A stretch of 64,000 nucleotides of DNA from Enterocloster clostridioformis (GCF_020297485.1 NZ_JAIWZC010000001.1:3162001-3226000), one strand, 5' to 3'; positions 1 to 8,653 are shown, counted from the stretch's first letter. Notes: generated by a model not told the origin, from the sequence alone. Program-made: numbers and translations.

Positions 1-456
1 TGCTTCCAAAAGCTCAGGCAGATACTGGACCACCTTCCCGTCGCACCGTTCCACGAACAGCCGGAAAGCCTCCCCGCCGTCTCCGGCTAAAGCGCTTTGA
101 TAGTGAAGGTCTGTTGCCAGGATCAGCTTAGGCGGTATGTAGGGTTCCTCCGGAGCCGGAGGGTTCCACATACCGGGGAATTTCTTCTTCCACTCCTTAT
201 AGCCCTCCTGCCGGATTACTTCATCCTGGGTTTCCCCGGCCTGGGAGTCCGTAGCCAATGCCGGCCCGGCCTGTTCCTCCCACTCCTCCCCTGTTTCCTC
301 TTCCCGGATGCTCTCAGGCACCTGGCTTTCCCTGCGCTCAACCGATGCAGACCCTGAAGGCTCCATTAAAGTTTTTAAAACGTGCAGTACCCCGAAGCAT
401 GCCATAAATACCATGGCATACATCAGGGCACTTATCATCCAGGTCTTTCTCTTCAT
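1..456 (-). CDS. Membrane-anchored metallophosphoesterase-like protein, N-terminal part (runs off window)
   Basis: The reading frame is open from an ATG at 456 to the window edge (152 codons). A basic start (MKRKTW) is followed by one hydrophobic segment (about residues 7-24), which suggests a signal anchor. A Glu/Gln-rich linker follows to about residue 85. The visible C-terminal part contains LILATDLHYQSAL, and the D-x-H pair there is the first metal-binding motif of calcineurin-like phosphoesterases. The catalytic domain would therefore face outside the membrane. GGAAAGAGAAG lies just upstream of the ATG. The rest of the domain is outside the window, so family assignment rests on one motif. 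Confidence 0.6.
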   Translation of the reverse strand, partial: MKRKTWMISALMYAMVFMACFGVLHVLKTLMEPSGSASVERRESQVPESIREEETGEEWEEQAGPALATDSQAGETQDEVIRQEGYKEWKKKFPGMWNPPAPEEPYIPPKLILATDLHYQSALAGDGGEAFRLFVERCDGKVVQYLPELLEA

Positions 457-490
457 GCAGTCTTCTCTTTCCGTATTAACTATCGCTGTG

Positions 491-1288
491 TTATATTATG
501 CCCAGTTCCTTCATGGCATACGCGATTCCGTCCTCCTCCACATCCTTTGTCTCGAACGTCGCGTAGGGCTCCAGCACCTCGTCATGCTTTCCCATCAGGA
601 TACAGTTGCTTGCGTAGCGGAACATGGCAAGATCATTGCCGCTGTCACCGAACACATAGGCGTCGTCCAGAGAGATTCCATAATGCTTCAGCACCAAATC
701 AATGGCAGTTGCCTTGGAATGTCCTCTGGGCACGCATTCATATTCCCCGTTTCCCCGGTCTATGATTTCCATGTCCCTGAGCCGTCCAAAAAGCTCCTTG
801 GGCCTGCTGTTTTCATCCGAGATAAGATAAAACTTATCATAGTCATAGCAGTCGTCTTCCCAGTCATATTCAGACAGGCAGCCTGAACGCCTGAGCGACG
901 CCTTCAGCTGCTCCACCCTTGGAATAGGTGACTGTGACCTGTGAATGTGGATTCCGTCCGACGCTTCAAGGGCTCCGTCCAGTCCGCACGCATCAATATG
1001 GCTCTTGATATCCAGCCCTCTCTCATGAGGAATGTGGTAGCTGTACATTACCCTGCCCTCCGCAAGGATATATGTCCCGCAGCCGCACAGATATCCGTCT
1101 GCTTCCACCAGCTTCTTAATTTCACCCAGATGGGCATATACACGGCCTGTATTGATGAACACCAGATGTCCCTTTGCCCGCGCCTCCTTCAGCGCCTGTA
1201 CCGCACTTTCGGGAACCCGGCCTGTTTTCTCAGACAGGAGGGTTCCGTCAATATCATAAAATAAAGCTTTCGTTTTCTTATTCATCAT
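491..1288 (-). CDS. Cof-type HAD-superfamily hydrolase
   Basis: This is a cytoplasmic phosphatase of the haloacid dehalogenase superfamily, Cof/YidA-like subgroup (about 266 residues, the usual size). All four motifs are visible: FYDIDGTLLS near the N-terminus (nucleophile and acid/base Asp), VFINTGR (motif II), KATAIDLVL (motif III Lys) and VFGDSGNDLAMF (motif IV metal-binding Asps). The family dephosphorylates sugar phosphates, flavin or pyridoxal phosphate, and the substrate cannot be read from sequence. Two adjacent Met codons at 1288 and 1285 are the likely starts. Both overlap the end of xpt, so translation is probably coupled. Confidence 0.88.
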   Translation of the reverse strand: MMNKKTKALFYDIDGTLLSEKTGRVPESAVQALKEARAKGHLVFINTGRVYAHLGEIKKLVEADGYLCGCGTYILAEGRVMYSYHIPHERGLDIKSHIDACGLDGALEASDGIHIHRSQSPIPRVEQLKASLRRSGCLSEYDWEDDCYDYDKFYLISDENSRPKELFGRLRDMEIIDRGNGEYECVPRGHSKATAIDLVLKHYGISLDDAYVFGDSGNDLAMFRYASNCILMGKHDEVLEPYATFETKDVEEDGIAYAMKELGII

Positions 1289-1862
1289 CTCTGAACACAA
1301 TGGTCTGTGCTTCCTCGTCCATGCTCTCCACGATTGCCAGTGACTCCAGCCGGATTCCCTCTGAACGCAGCAGGTCTCCGCCTACCTGGAATCCCTTCTC
1401 GATGACAATGCCCGCGCCTACCAGCTCAGCGCCGGAATCCCGTACAAGGGCAGCCAGGCCCTCCAGAGCCTTTCCATTGGCAAGGAAGTCATCAATGAGC
1501 AGCACCTTATCACCGGCTCCCAGAAACTCTTTTGACACAATGATATCATAAACCCTGCCATGGGTGTAGGACTCCACCTTGGTGGTATAAACCTCGCCTG
1601 CAATATTTTTGGTCTGCGTCTTCTTGGCAAATACAACCGGCACATCAAAATACTGGGCCACAATACATGCAATCCCGATTCCGGAGGCCTCAATGGTAAG
1701 AATCTTGGTGACCTCCACATCGGCGAACCTGCGCTTGAATTCTTTCCCAATCTCTCCAAAAAGCTTGATGTCCATCTGATGGTTTAAGAAGCTGTCCACC
1801 TTCAGAACGTTTCCGGCTTTTATCTTGCCGTCCTTGCGTATCCTGTCCTTTAAAATCTGCAT
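1278..1862 (-). CDS. xpt: Xanthine phosphoribosyltransferase
   Basis: The 194-residue protein has the normal Xpt length and converts xanthine plus PRPP to XMP in purine salvage. It starts MQILKDRIRKDG, carries IEASGIGIA (family-specific segment) and the PRPP-binding loop VLLIDDFLANGKA. It lies 35 bp downstream of the trigger-factor gene and overlaps the HAD gene, so the three form one minus-strand operon. In many Firmicutes xpt follows a purine riboswitch. The 35-bp gap is too short for one, and I saw no aptamer-like fold upstream of the trigger-factor gene. Confidence 0.95.
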   Translation of the reverse strand: MQILKDRIRKDGKIKAGNVLKVDSFLNHQMDIKLFGEIGKEFKRRFADVEVTKILTIEASGIGIACIVAQYFDVPVVFAKKTQTKNIAGEVYTTKVESYTHGRVYDIIVSKEFLGAGDKVLLIDDFLANGKALEGLAALVRDSGAELVGAGIVIEKGFQVGGDLLRSEGIRLESLAIVESMDEEAQTIVFRDDE

Positions 1863-1897
1863 GTACGAGTCCTCCTTTTTCTTTTGGCAATCCTTCT

Positions 1898-3067
1898 TTA
1901 CTGTGCGGCAGTTGTCTCTGCAGCTGTGGTTTCTGCCGGAGCTGTGGTTTCCTCTGCGGCAGCAGTCTCTTCCGCTGCCGTTGTTTCCTCTGCGGCGGCA
2001 GTCCCTTCTGCGGCCGTTGTCTCCTCTGCCGGAGCAGCTGCATCCTGGGCTTCGTTGACTGCGTTGTCCGCCATGAACTTCATTACCTTCTGGTTCAGGG
2101 CCATTTCATCCAGGGTCTCCTGGCCGAAATATTCCACTGCGGCCTCGAGGGTCTGGCCGTTCATCTCCGCAAATGCCTGGCGGTCGGCATCCTCCAGGGT
2201 AATGCCCTCCAGCTCGGCAACCTTAAGGATAACCAGCTGGTTCTTCACATCATCCTTCACTGACGCGTAAACAGCTTCCTGTAATCCGGGAACATCCATG
2301 CCATTGGCTCTGGCCATGCCGGACAGGTTGGTGCCGTACATCTTAGCCTGCTCTTCATACTGCTTGATGCGGTCATTATAGCGTCTGGAAAGGGTATTCT
2401 TATTCAGCTTAAACTTGGAGTTCTCAACCACATTCTTAAGTACATACTGCTGAATCTGAAGGTCGGCAGACTGCTGCTTCTGCTTTAAAAGGTCCTCCTT
2501 AACGCTGGCCCTGTACTCATCCACTGTCTTAAAATCAGAAACGCTCTGTACAAATGCGTCGTCCAGTACGGCTGACTGCTTTTCCTTTACAGCATTCACA
2601 GTCACCTCAAATACAACGTCCTGTCCCGCCAGGGCTTTCTCGCTGTAGTCCTCCGGGAACGTCAGGTTCAGTTCCTTCTTATCGCCCTTTTTTGTGCCAA
2701 TCAGTCCATCCTCGAATCCGTCGATCATTTTGCCGGAGCCCAGGGTCAGGTCCTGTCCTTCGCCGGTGCCGCCTGCGAATTCCACTCCGTCCTGTTTTCC
2801 CACATAATCAATGTTGACAATGTCGCCTTCCGCGGCGGGCCTGTCCACTTCCTCAATTTTAGGATTCTGGCTGAGTACCTGATTGATTTTTGACTCTACC
2901 TCGGCGTCTGTTACCATGACAGCCGGTACATTTACCTTCACGCCCTTATACTCTGCCAGCTCTACTGTGCCGAGATTTTCCTTTCCTTCTGTCTGGCTGG
3001 CCCCGCAGCCTGTCATAATGGAGGCCGCAACCAGTCCGCATAAACATATGAGTGCTAATTTTTTCAT
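1898..3067 (-). CDS. Lipoprotein trigger factor / FKBP-type peptidyl-prolyl isomerase
   Basis: The 389-residue protein begins with a Lys-rich signal peptide ending in the lipobox MTGC (Cys21), so it is predicted to be lipid-anchored outside the membrane. The body matches trigger factor's PPIase region (DIVNIDYVGKQDGVEF, then FPEDY and GQDVVFEVTVNAVKE) and its C-terminal chaperone helices (DEYRASVKEDL, NRYNDRIKQYEEQ-like). The ribosome-binding N-domain is replaced by the signal peptide. An extracytoplasmic folding role is inferred. The last 45 residues are a low-complexity tail of repeated TTAAE/EETTAAEE units. An ATG at 3067 follows AAGGGAT. Confidence 0.85.
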   Translation of the reverse strand: MKKLALICLCGLVAASIMTGCGASQTEGKENLGTVELAEYKGVKVNVPAVMVTDAEVESKINQVLSQNPKIEEVDRPAAEGDIVNIDYVGKQDGVEFAGGTGEGQDLTLGSGKMIDGFEDGLIGTKKGDKKELNLTFPEDYSEKALAGQDVVFEVTVNAVKEKQSAVLDDAFVQSVSDFKTVDEYRASVKEDLLKQKQQSADLQIQQYVLKNVVENSKFKLNKNTLSRRYNDRIKQYEEQAKMYGTNLSGMARANGMDVPGLQEAVYASVKDDVKNQLVILKVAELEGITLEDADRQAFAEMNGQTLEAAVEYFGQETLDEMALNQKVMKFMADNAVNEAQDAAAPAEETTAAEGTAAAEETTAAEETAAAEETTAPAETTAAETTAAQ

Positions 3068-3233
3068 TCTACATATCCCTTTTCTATCCTGATTTCACAC
3101 GCAGGACCTTGAATTATCCTTATTTTTCCATTCATCCCCAAATAGCGTGCGCTGTACATAGTTATATCATACCTGTCCGTGAAAAAAAAGACTTTCCACC
3201 AATTTCATGAAAATTTAAGCAACCGTCCACAGA

Positions 3234-4628
3234 CTATTTGTAGAATGCCTTAAACGCCTTATACGTATTATAGACATCCAGCTTGGAAGCCAGCTCAAAA
3301 GGAGAATGCATGGACAGGATGGGCACGCCCAAATCCACGGTATCCACATCCATGTGCGCCACGAACTGGGCAATGGTACCGCCGCCGCCCACATCCACGG
3401 CTCCCAGTTCACCGGCCTGCCAATACACGCCTTCTTCCTCCATAATGGCAATGACCTTTGCCATGGTCTCGGCGCTGGCGTCGTTGGATCCGGACTTTCC
3501 TCTGGCTCCCGTATACTTGGTCAGCACACAGCCTTTGCTGATATAGCTTGTGTTGCGGCCCTCGTACACATCCGGGAAGCTGGGGTCAAATGCAGCGTTT
3601 ACATCCGAAGAAAGGCACAGGGATTTCCTCATCACTTCCCTTGGCCTGACACCTGCCTGCTCCGCCAAATCCTCTATGTAATGAAGCACAAAATCCGAAT
3701 TCAGTCCCGTGTTTCCGGCGGATCCGATCTCTTCCTTGTCAGCCAGAATAGTCACCGTGGTGTGGACCGGCTTCTTTGCGTCTATCTCAGCTGTAAGGGC
3801 CGTATACGCGCAAACCCTGTCATCCTGCCCGTAAGCGCCTATCATACTGGTGTCAAAGCCCACATCCCTGGCCTTTACAGCGGGAACCATCTCAATCTCA
3901 GCGCGGAAGAAATCCTTTTCCGTAATTCCGTATTTCTCGTTTAAAAGGCTTAAGGCCAACAGCTTTACAGGTTCCTTAACCTCCTCATCCTGGAAGGGAA
4001 GGGAGCCAACCACAATATTCAGTTCCTCTCCCTTTAATCCGTCCTTTAAGGGACGCTCATTCTGCTTGGCGGCCAGATGGGGAAGCAGGTCCGTCACGCA
4101 GAATACCGGCTCCTTCTCATCCTCTCCAATGGAAATCTCCACGGTCTCTCCGTCTTTCTTTACCACCACGCCGTGCATGGCCAGGGGAATGGTACCCCAC
4201 TGGTATTTGCGGATACCGCCGTAATAATGGGTTTTAAAAAATGCGATATCCTCCTTTTCGTACAGAGGATTGGGCTTTAAATCCAACCTGGGGGAATCAA
4301 TATGGGCACCGTTGATTCTCAGGCCCTGGTCCAGAGGCTTCTTTCCAAATGTGGTGGCAATCAGCGATTTACCGCGGTTCACATAATACACCTTATCTCC
4401 GGGCTCATAGGATTCCCTGGAGTCAAAAGGCTTATAGCCTGCCTTTTTAAGCATCTTTACAGCTTCCTTCACACACTCCCGCTCGGTCTTTCCCGCATCC
4501 AGAAATTTCTTATAGCCCTCACAGTATTTAAACGCCTTTTCCGCCTGCTCCGGTTTATCCTTTCCAATATGAGGGAACGCCCATGTAAGCTGTTCCTGTA
4601 ATTCCTGTCCTTTTGTATTCTTAGCCAT
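3234..4628 (-). CDS. M18-family zinc aminopeptidase
   Basis: The 464-residue protein has the length and motifs of M18 (aspartyl aminopeptidase-like) enzymes. The metal-ligand segments are NGAHIDSPRLDLKPNPLYE (His and Asp), DDRVCAYTAL, DKEEIGSAGNTG (catalytic Glu pair), SSDVNAAFDP and the C-terminal HSPFELASK. The family forms large cytosolic oligomers that trim N-terminal residues from peptides. A GGAGG lies upstream of the ATG. It stands 166 bp upstream of the trigger-factor gene on the same strand and is probably transcribed separately. Confidence 0.92.
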   Translation of the reverse strand: MAKNTKGQELQEQLTWAFPHIGKDKPEQAEKAFKYCEGYKKFLDAGKTERECVKEAVKMLKKAGYKPFDSRESYEPGDKVYYVNRGKSLIATTFGKKPLDQGLRINGAHIDSPRLDLKPNPLYEKEDIAFFKTHYYGGIRKYQWGTIPLAMHGVVVKKDGETVEISIGEDEKEPVFCVTDLLPHLAAKQNERPLKDGLKGEELNIVVGSLPFQDEEVKEPVKLLALSLLNEKYGITEKDFFRAEIEMVPAVKARDVGFDTSMIGAYGQDDRVCAYTALTAEIDAKKPVHTTVTILADKEEIGSAGNTGLNSDFVLHYIEDLAEQAGVRPREVMRKSLCLSSDVNAAFDPSFPDVYEGRNTSYISKGCVLTKYTGARGKSGSNDASAETMAKVIAIMEEEGVYWQAGELGAVDVGGGGTIAQFVAHMDVDTVDLGVPILSMHSPFELASKLDVYNTYKAFKAFYK

Positions 4629-4699
4629 TATTATCCTCCTGGTATATTTTATTTTATAAACTGATGCTTTACTGACTTAAGTTATGACGGTTGCGGCAT

Positions 4700-5674
4700 T
4701 TATAATTCAAATGTCCGTTCCCGTCCGCCGCGCGGCTCCACCCCGCCCCATCCGGTCCTGCCTGCCGCCTTACGGCGGCTGTGCTTCACATCCAGCAACA
4801 GGGCGGAGGACTGGGCATCACCGGACCTGGCGGCGGCATCTATCATCTTCTTGATCTCAGCGTCTCCCAGCCGGGCTGACCGGGCCATGAAGCCCAGGAT
4901 ATCCCGCTCTCCACGTTCAATCAGTCCCTTTGTGCCTTCCCCGGCATGAATCCTTACATAATCCCAGTACTCCTCCTCTGCATTTTCCCTTAAACCATAG
5001 GGCCAGTACAGGCGGTACAGGGCCAGGCGCACCGCCAGCTCCGGCTTTTCCTGGACCTTTACATGGGGAAACAGCCTGTCGTATTCATCGAAACGGAAAT
5101 CCCCTCCGTCAAAACAGTACCGATACATATGACCGCAGCCATGCATCTCCCTCATGATGATGCGGGCCGGTGTGTTTTCCACGGACTCCTCAAAAAATTC
5201 CGGAAATACAAGCTTTGCCAGAAGCGTACCCGAACCGGACCTGTAATTTACGGACAGGGTCTGGTGAAGCTCCGACAGGATGTCCTTAAAGCAGGACTTC
5301 CTGCCCTTGGCAATACGGATATCCAGGCATTCCAGGCCTGTACAGCCGGTAAATACCCCGGCTCCCCAGTCCTCCACGGCACTGCTGCATGAAAGCCTCT
5401 TCAGGCCGTAGCAGTTGTAGAAGCCATAGGCCCCCACCTTCCTGATTGTATCCGGCAGGCTGATTACCTCCACCCGGCTGCCGCAAAGCTCCGGCTCTCC
5501 CTGGTACTCACCGGGCGGCGGTTCCCGCCTGCGGACTGTATCTGAAAAAAGGTAGGCGGCCAGCTCTGTCACCGGCATGCCGTCAGCCGTCCCCGGAATC
5601 TCCAGAATTTTATCCAAACCATAACAACGCTGGAGGCAGATCCCGTCCAGCGTTTTTTCATATAATATTCTCAT
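4700..5674 (-). CDS. BspA-type leucine-rich-repeat protein
   Basis: This 324-residue protein has no signal peptide. The N-terminal half carries irregular BspA-like (LRR_5) repeats: EIPGTADGMPVTELAAYLF, ISLPDTIRKVGAYGFYNCYGLKRLS and AGVFTGCTGLECLDI. The C-terminal half is helical and charged and I do not recognise a catalytic motif. Similar repeat proteins are common in Lachnospiraceae and serve as interaction scaffolds. The function here is unknown. The codons are GC-rich like those of the neighbouring core genes. Confidence 0.7.
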   Translation of the reverse strand: MRILYEKTLDGICLQRCYGLDKILEIPGTADGMPVTELAAYLFSDTVRRREPPPGEYQGEPELCGSRVEVISLPDTIRKVGAYGFYNCYGLKRLSCSSAVEDWGAGVFTGCTGLECLDIRIAKGRKSCFKDILSELHQTLSVNYRSGSGTLLAKLVFPEFFEESVENTPARIIMREMHGCGHMYRYCFDGGDFRFDEYDRLFPHVKVQEKPELAVRLALYRLYWPYGLRENAEEEYWDYVRIHAGEGTKGLIERGERDILGFMARSARLGDAEIKKMIDAAARSGDAQSSALLLDVKHSRRKAAGRTGWGGVEPRGGRERTFEL

Positions 5675-5755
5675 GGTATCAGTTTAATCAGTTTAGTGGA
5701 TTTTTTCAAGACTATTTTACTTCCAGCAGGTATTCCCATACGGATGACCGCCATT

Positions 5756-6349
5756 TCACTGACTCCCCAACCGCCTGACTCCATTTTCCGATATCACTAT
5801 ATCCATCATCTGGTCGTGGGGCTCCATAGGTATGTCCGCGCGCATGATTCGTTCCCTGCATATGACTGCCTTCACGGCCCGGGTCCCGCCCAGATAGCGG
5901 TCATAGTACCCGCCGCCGTACCCCAGCCGCCTGCCGTCGTAACTGCATGACATGCATGGCACAATGGCCAGATTGATTTCCTCCGGCTGTATGACCGGAG
6001 CATGTGCTCCCGGTTCCAATATACCGTATTTTCCTGCCTCCAAATCCCGAAGGCTCCTGATTTCACGTACCTCCATGATCCCTCTGGCAGTGCACTTGGG
6101 AACACCCACCCGTTTTCCCTGCCTTAAAGCCTCCTCCAGTATGGGCGCTGTATTAATCTCACCGCTGGTTCCCACAAAGCAGAACAGAGTCTCCGCCTGC
6201 TCATATTCCGTCAGCCCGGTCACATGCCGGAATATCTGAAGGTCCGCCTCCTTTGTGTACCCTTCATCCAGCGCTGCAACCGCCTCTTTTGTCTCTCGAC
6301 GCAATGCTTTTTTCCGGTCTTCTGATGTTTTCAGATCCTCCAAAGCCAT
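5756..6349 (-). CDS. 5-formyltetrahydrofolate cyclo-ligase (left paralogue)
   Basis: The 197-residue enzyme closes 5-formyl-THF to 5,10-methenyl-THF using ATP and feeds the C1-folate pool. It contains the family signature GRRLGYGGGYYDRYL, an N-terminal Lys/Arg-rich segment (KKALRRETKEAVAAL) and LFCFVGTSGEINTAPIL. A near-identical paralogue of the same length lies at 39853-40446, and this copy belongs to the left half of a large duplication. Its start region overlaps the 3' end of the upstream HMA gene by about 86 bp. That overlap arose because the spacer present in the right copy is missing here. Confidence 0.92.
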   Translation of the reverse strand: MALEDLKTSEDRKKALRRETKEAVAALDEGYTKEADLQIFRHVTGLTEYEQAETLFCFVGTSGEINTAPILEEALRQGKRVGVPKCTARGIMEVREIRSLRDLEAGKYGILEPGAHAPVIQPEEINLAIVPCMSCSYDGRRLGYGGGYYDRYLGGTRAVKAVICRERIMRADIPMEPHDQMMDIVISENGVRRLGSQ

Positions 6350-6740
6350 AGATGCTTCCCCTCCCTGTCAGTATGATTTCTTCTATTTTATAGACCACAT
6401 ATCCTGCGTCCTTAACAGCCTGTTTAAGCTCATTGTTTCCGTACTTCTGTTTCATCCGCACCAGGGCCTCGCCTTTTTCCAGGTCCACCTGGGCCCACAC
6501 CCCTTCCAGGCTGTTGAGGGCATTTTCCACATGGCCGGCACAATTACCGCAGGACATGCCGTCCACCTTGAGAATCCGTGAATAGGGATAATGGGACTTA
6601 TCCTTATCACTGACTTTGATTTTTTTCACCGATGCCTGGGACGAGGCCCCGCAGCACCCGGAGGTTAGTTTTTTGGCGTAGCTCTTGAGCCCAATGATTG
6701 CAATGACAATCAGAACTGCACATATAATGGCTGTTGACAT
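6264..6740 (-). CDS. Membrane-anchored heavy-metal-associated (HMA) domain protein, left copy with C-terminal read-through
   Basis: The protein has an N-terminal membrane helix (STAIICAVLIVIAIIGL), a Cys pair (SGCCGASSQ) and an HMA fold with the metal site DGMSCGNCAGHVENAL near residue 65. It probably binds or delivers Cu(I) or Zn at the membrane. The right copy (40640-41026) is 128 residues and ends soon after the domain. Here about 190 bp downstream has been lost, so the frame runs on for some 40 extra residues into the cyclo-ligase gene in another frame. The metal-binding domain itself is intact. Confidence 0.82.
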   Translation of the reverse strand: MSTAIICAVLIVIAIIGLKSYAKKLTSGCCGASSQASVKKIKVSDKDKSHYPYSRILKVDGMSCGNCAGHVENALNSLEGVWAQVDLEKGEALVRMKQKYGNNELKQAVKDAGYVVYKIEEIILTGRGSIYGFGGSENIRRPEKSIASRDKRGGCSAG

Positions 6741-6871
6741 AATATCATCTCCCTTATGCTTAGCTGATGTGTGGTTTATGTGATAAGATTAGCATTGGCT
6801 AACCAAAATGTCAATTCCTTCCTTCTGCAATCTTTTATTTCCGCATTCTCCCCCATCCCACAAAGCAAACA

Positions 6872-6916
6872 TGTCCTGAAAGCCCGCCCTCCATATAAAA
6901 GGCAGCTTCCAGGACA
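6872..6916 (-). terminator. Stem-loop between BCCT remnant and HMA gene
   Basis: The 12-nt arms TGTCCTGAAAGC and GCTTCCAGGACA pair with one mismatch across a 21-nt loop. The same hairpin is kept at 41161-41207 behind the intact BCCT gene, which supports a role as the transcript end of the betaine operon. Confidence 0.5.
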
Positions 6917-6967
6917 CCCAATCTTACTCTGCTGGCTCTGCGCCCGCGAATATTTCTTAACACACAA

Positions 6968-7324
6968 CTATTTCTCTTTCATCATAGCCTTAACAAGGGC
7001 AGCCCCCGCAAACAGCATAATGAATATAAAGGGGAATGCCGCCGCAAGGAAATTGTCTGAAGCGGTTTCAATCCACCCGCAATCAGGAGTCCCACAGCCA
7101 GAAGAGACTGTACAACGCCCCACAGAACCTTTCTTCCGTTCTTCGGATTCAGGTCTCCCTTGGATGAGAACATGGCAAGCACAAAGGTACCGGACAATAA
7201 GGACTGCGTCTGTCTGAGCTGTCCACAAATGCAGCATGGAACCCGGGCTGAATCCATCCTCCATATTATCCCTCAGCATATCATCCTCCATATTATCCCT
7301 CAGCATATCATCCTCCATGGGCAT
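6968..7324 (-). pseudogene. Deletion scar: BCCT transporter 3' end joined to DUF3841 5' end
   Basis: The lower-coordinate part (about 6968-7194) matches the last ~80 codons of the BCCT transporter at 41269-42753, with shared residues LAMFSSKGDLNPKNGRKVLWG. It carries single-base indels that break the frame. The part from about 7197 to 7324 matches the first residues of the DUF3841 gene at 47141-47788 (FSPGSMLHLWTAQTDAVL). The two are fused at about 7194-7200. A 27-bp tandem duplication adds a second MEDDMLRDN unit at the DUF3841 start. This is not a functional gene. Confidence 0.88.
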
Positions 7325-7454
7325 ATTCCTGACTTTTAGCTATATTTTCAGTGTACATTGTTTTATAATATTTGTCAAAAAGAAAACGAAAGCCCTTTCC
7401 AGTCCAATGTTCTACCATATGTCCCGGTTTCATATAGTGTAACAGGAGGTGCAT

Positions 7455-7949
7455 ATGAATATTTCACAAACAATAGCCGGGATTCTGTTCGTATCCGTAC
7501 TGGGGACCCTTCTCCATTTCACCTACCGCTGGTCCGGCCGCAATCCTCTCATCGGCCTTATTGCCCCTGTCAATGAGTCTGTCTGGGAACATATGAAACT
7601 GCTGTTTTTCCCCATGCTCCTGTTTGGTCTATGGAGCTTAAAGGGCGTGACCGACGCCTGCCGCTTATCTGCATTTCACGCAGGACTGCTTATGGGAACG
7701 CTCCTGATGCCAGTGCTGTTTTACTCCTATACAAGCGTGCTGGGACGTAGCATTTTGGCTGTGGATATAACACTATTTTACATTTGTGTAATTGCTGCAT
7801 TTCTCATATACCGCGGACTGTCAGGGAGCTGTCTTTTGGAAAAATACAGTCATATGACATCCATGACCGTGTTTCTTTTATTGATTTGTTTTCTGCTGTT
7901 TACTTATTTTCCGCCGGGATTTTCTATTTTTAAGGATCCGGAAGGGTGA
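7455..7949 (+). CDS. DUF6512-type integral membrane protein (left copy)
   Basis: This is a 164-residue polytopic membrane protein with about five hydrophobic segments. The ATG at 7455 lies 5 nt after a perfect AGGAGG. A GTG two codons upstream overlaps that RBS and is unlikely to be the start. Features include TYRWSGRNPLIG, NESVWEHMKLLFFPMLLF and a C-terminal PPGFSIF tail, which I match from memory to the DUF6512 family. No biochemical function is known to me. A close paralogue is at 47924-48409. The gene is divergent from the betaine-operon side of the duplication. Confidence 0.75.
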   Translation: MNISQTIAGILFVSVLGTLLHFTYRWSGRNPLIGLIAPVNESVWEHMKLLFFPMLLFGLWSLKGVTDACRLSAFHAGLLMGTLLMPVLFYSYTSVLGRSILAVDITLFYICVIAAFLIYRGLSGSCLLEKYSHMTSMTVFLLLICFLLFTYFPPGFSIFKDPEG

Positions 7950-8287
7950 CGGAGGTATGACGGCAGAATGACGGCGAAACCAAAATTTTAACGCCATTAA
8001 ATACTGACTGGAATGGGACTTTGAAATAGCCGATATCACCCGTAACAGAACTTCGAAATAGCCCGTTATCGTCCATTTTGGAATTTATAAACTGTCTGTA
8101 ATTATACGCTGATTTGCGTAAGCTAATGCCCGTCCGGCCATGCTGCATAATCTTAGAATGCAGTATGGCTGACGGGCATTGCTATTTCGCCATTTATGCA
8201 GATTATAATGACATTATACACTGTAAATACAGGTTCTGTATTCTCATAATACGGTCCATTCATACCCGTCAAACCGGTCGATTCATT
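7950..8287. other. Intergenic end of duplicated segment
   Basis: There is no gene here. Up to about 8160 the sequence is a diverged copy of 48410-48655, sharing for example GCTGATTTGCGTAAGC. Homology stops there, which marks the duplication boundary. A weak inverted pair (AATGCCCGTC / GACGGGCATT, 8127-8179) follows immediately and might act as a bidirectional terminator for the convergent gene at 8288-8632. Confidence 0.6.
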
Positions 8288-8632
8288 TTACCGGACCGGC
8301 TCGTAATCCACGGCGGACTCCTGGCCGGTGGACTCCAGTTTGAATATGACAGGCCGCAGTCCGTCATTGCAGCTGCATATGGCGACTCCCGGCTTTCTAA
8401 TCCAGTCTCCGTAATAAAACAGTTCATTTCCCGCACCATGGGCCAGGGCAAATACGTACTGATAAATGGCTTTCCATGCCTCATCACAAAGCCCTTCAGG
8501 CTTTGCATAATCCGCATAAAATACCTGCCCTTCCTTCATCATGGGACAGGCAGTCAGGCCCTCTGCCCCGTATTCCCGGGCCAGTTCTTTGTCCAGGGTG
8601 GTTTTTAAAACAGTTATCTTTTCTTTCCTCAT
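8288..8632 (-). CDS. TIGR04076-family small protein
   Basis: The 114-residue cytoplasmic protein has ITVLKTTLDKELAREYG at the start, the Cys motif LTACPMMKEGQVFYAD and a C-terminal ICSCNDGLRPVIFKLE. The pattern (CP-x-x-x-EGQ-F, then G.RPVIFK.E) is that of the TIGR04076 family, whose function is uncharacterised. The start at 8632 is preferred over 8653 because AGGAGG sits 8 nt upstream of it. The paired Cys residues hint at metal or redox chemistry, which is inference. Confidence 0.7.
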   Translation of the reverse strand: MRKEKITVLKTTLDKELAREYGAEGLTACPMMKEGQVFYADYAKPEGLCDEAWKAIYQYVFALAHGAGNELFYYGDWIRKPGVAICSCNDGLRPVIFKLESTGQESAVDYEPVR

Positions 8633-8653
8633 GTTCCGAACCTCCTTTGTCAC

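Larger units (their letters stand above)
5750..8160. repeat. Left copy of a large direct segmental duplication (internally deleted)
   Basis: The sequence from the 3' end of the cyclo-ligase gene to about 210 bp past the DUF6512 gene is strongly similar, in the same order and orientation, to 39847-48655. Relative to that copy it lacks about 190 bp between the cyclo-ligase and HMA genes and about 6.2 kb between the BCCT and DUF3841 genes. Confidence 0.9.

Noticed and set aside
97..886. Plus-strand open frames near the left edge
   Set aside because: They are shadows of the minus-strand phosphoesterase and HAD genes, which have clear motifs, RBS and start codons.
1863..3233. Purine riboswitch for xpt
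   Set aside because: Only 35 bp separate xpt from the upstream gene, and the 166 bp before the trigger-factor gene shows no purine-aptamer core or anti-terminator.
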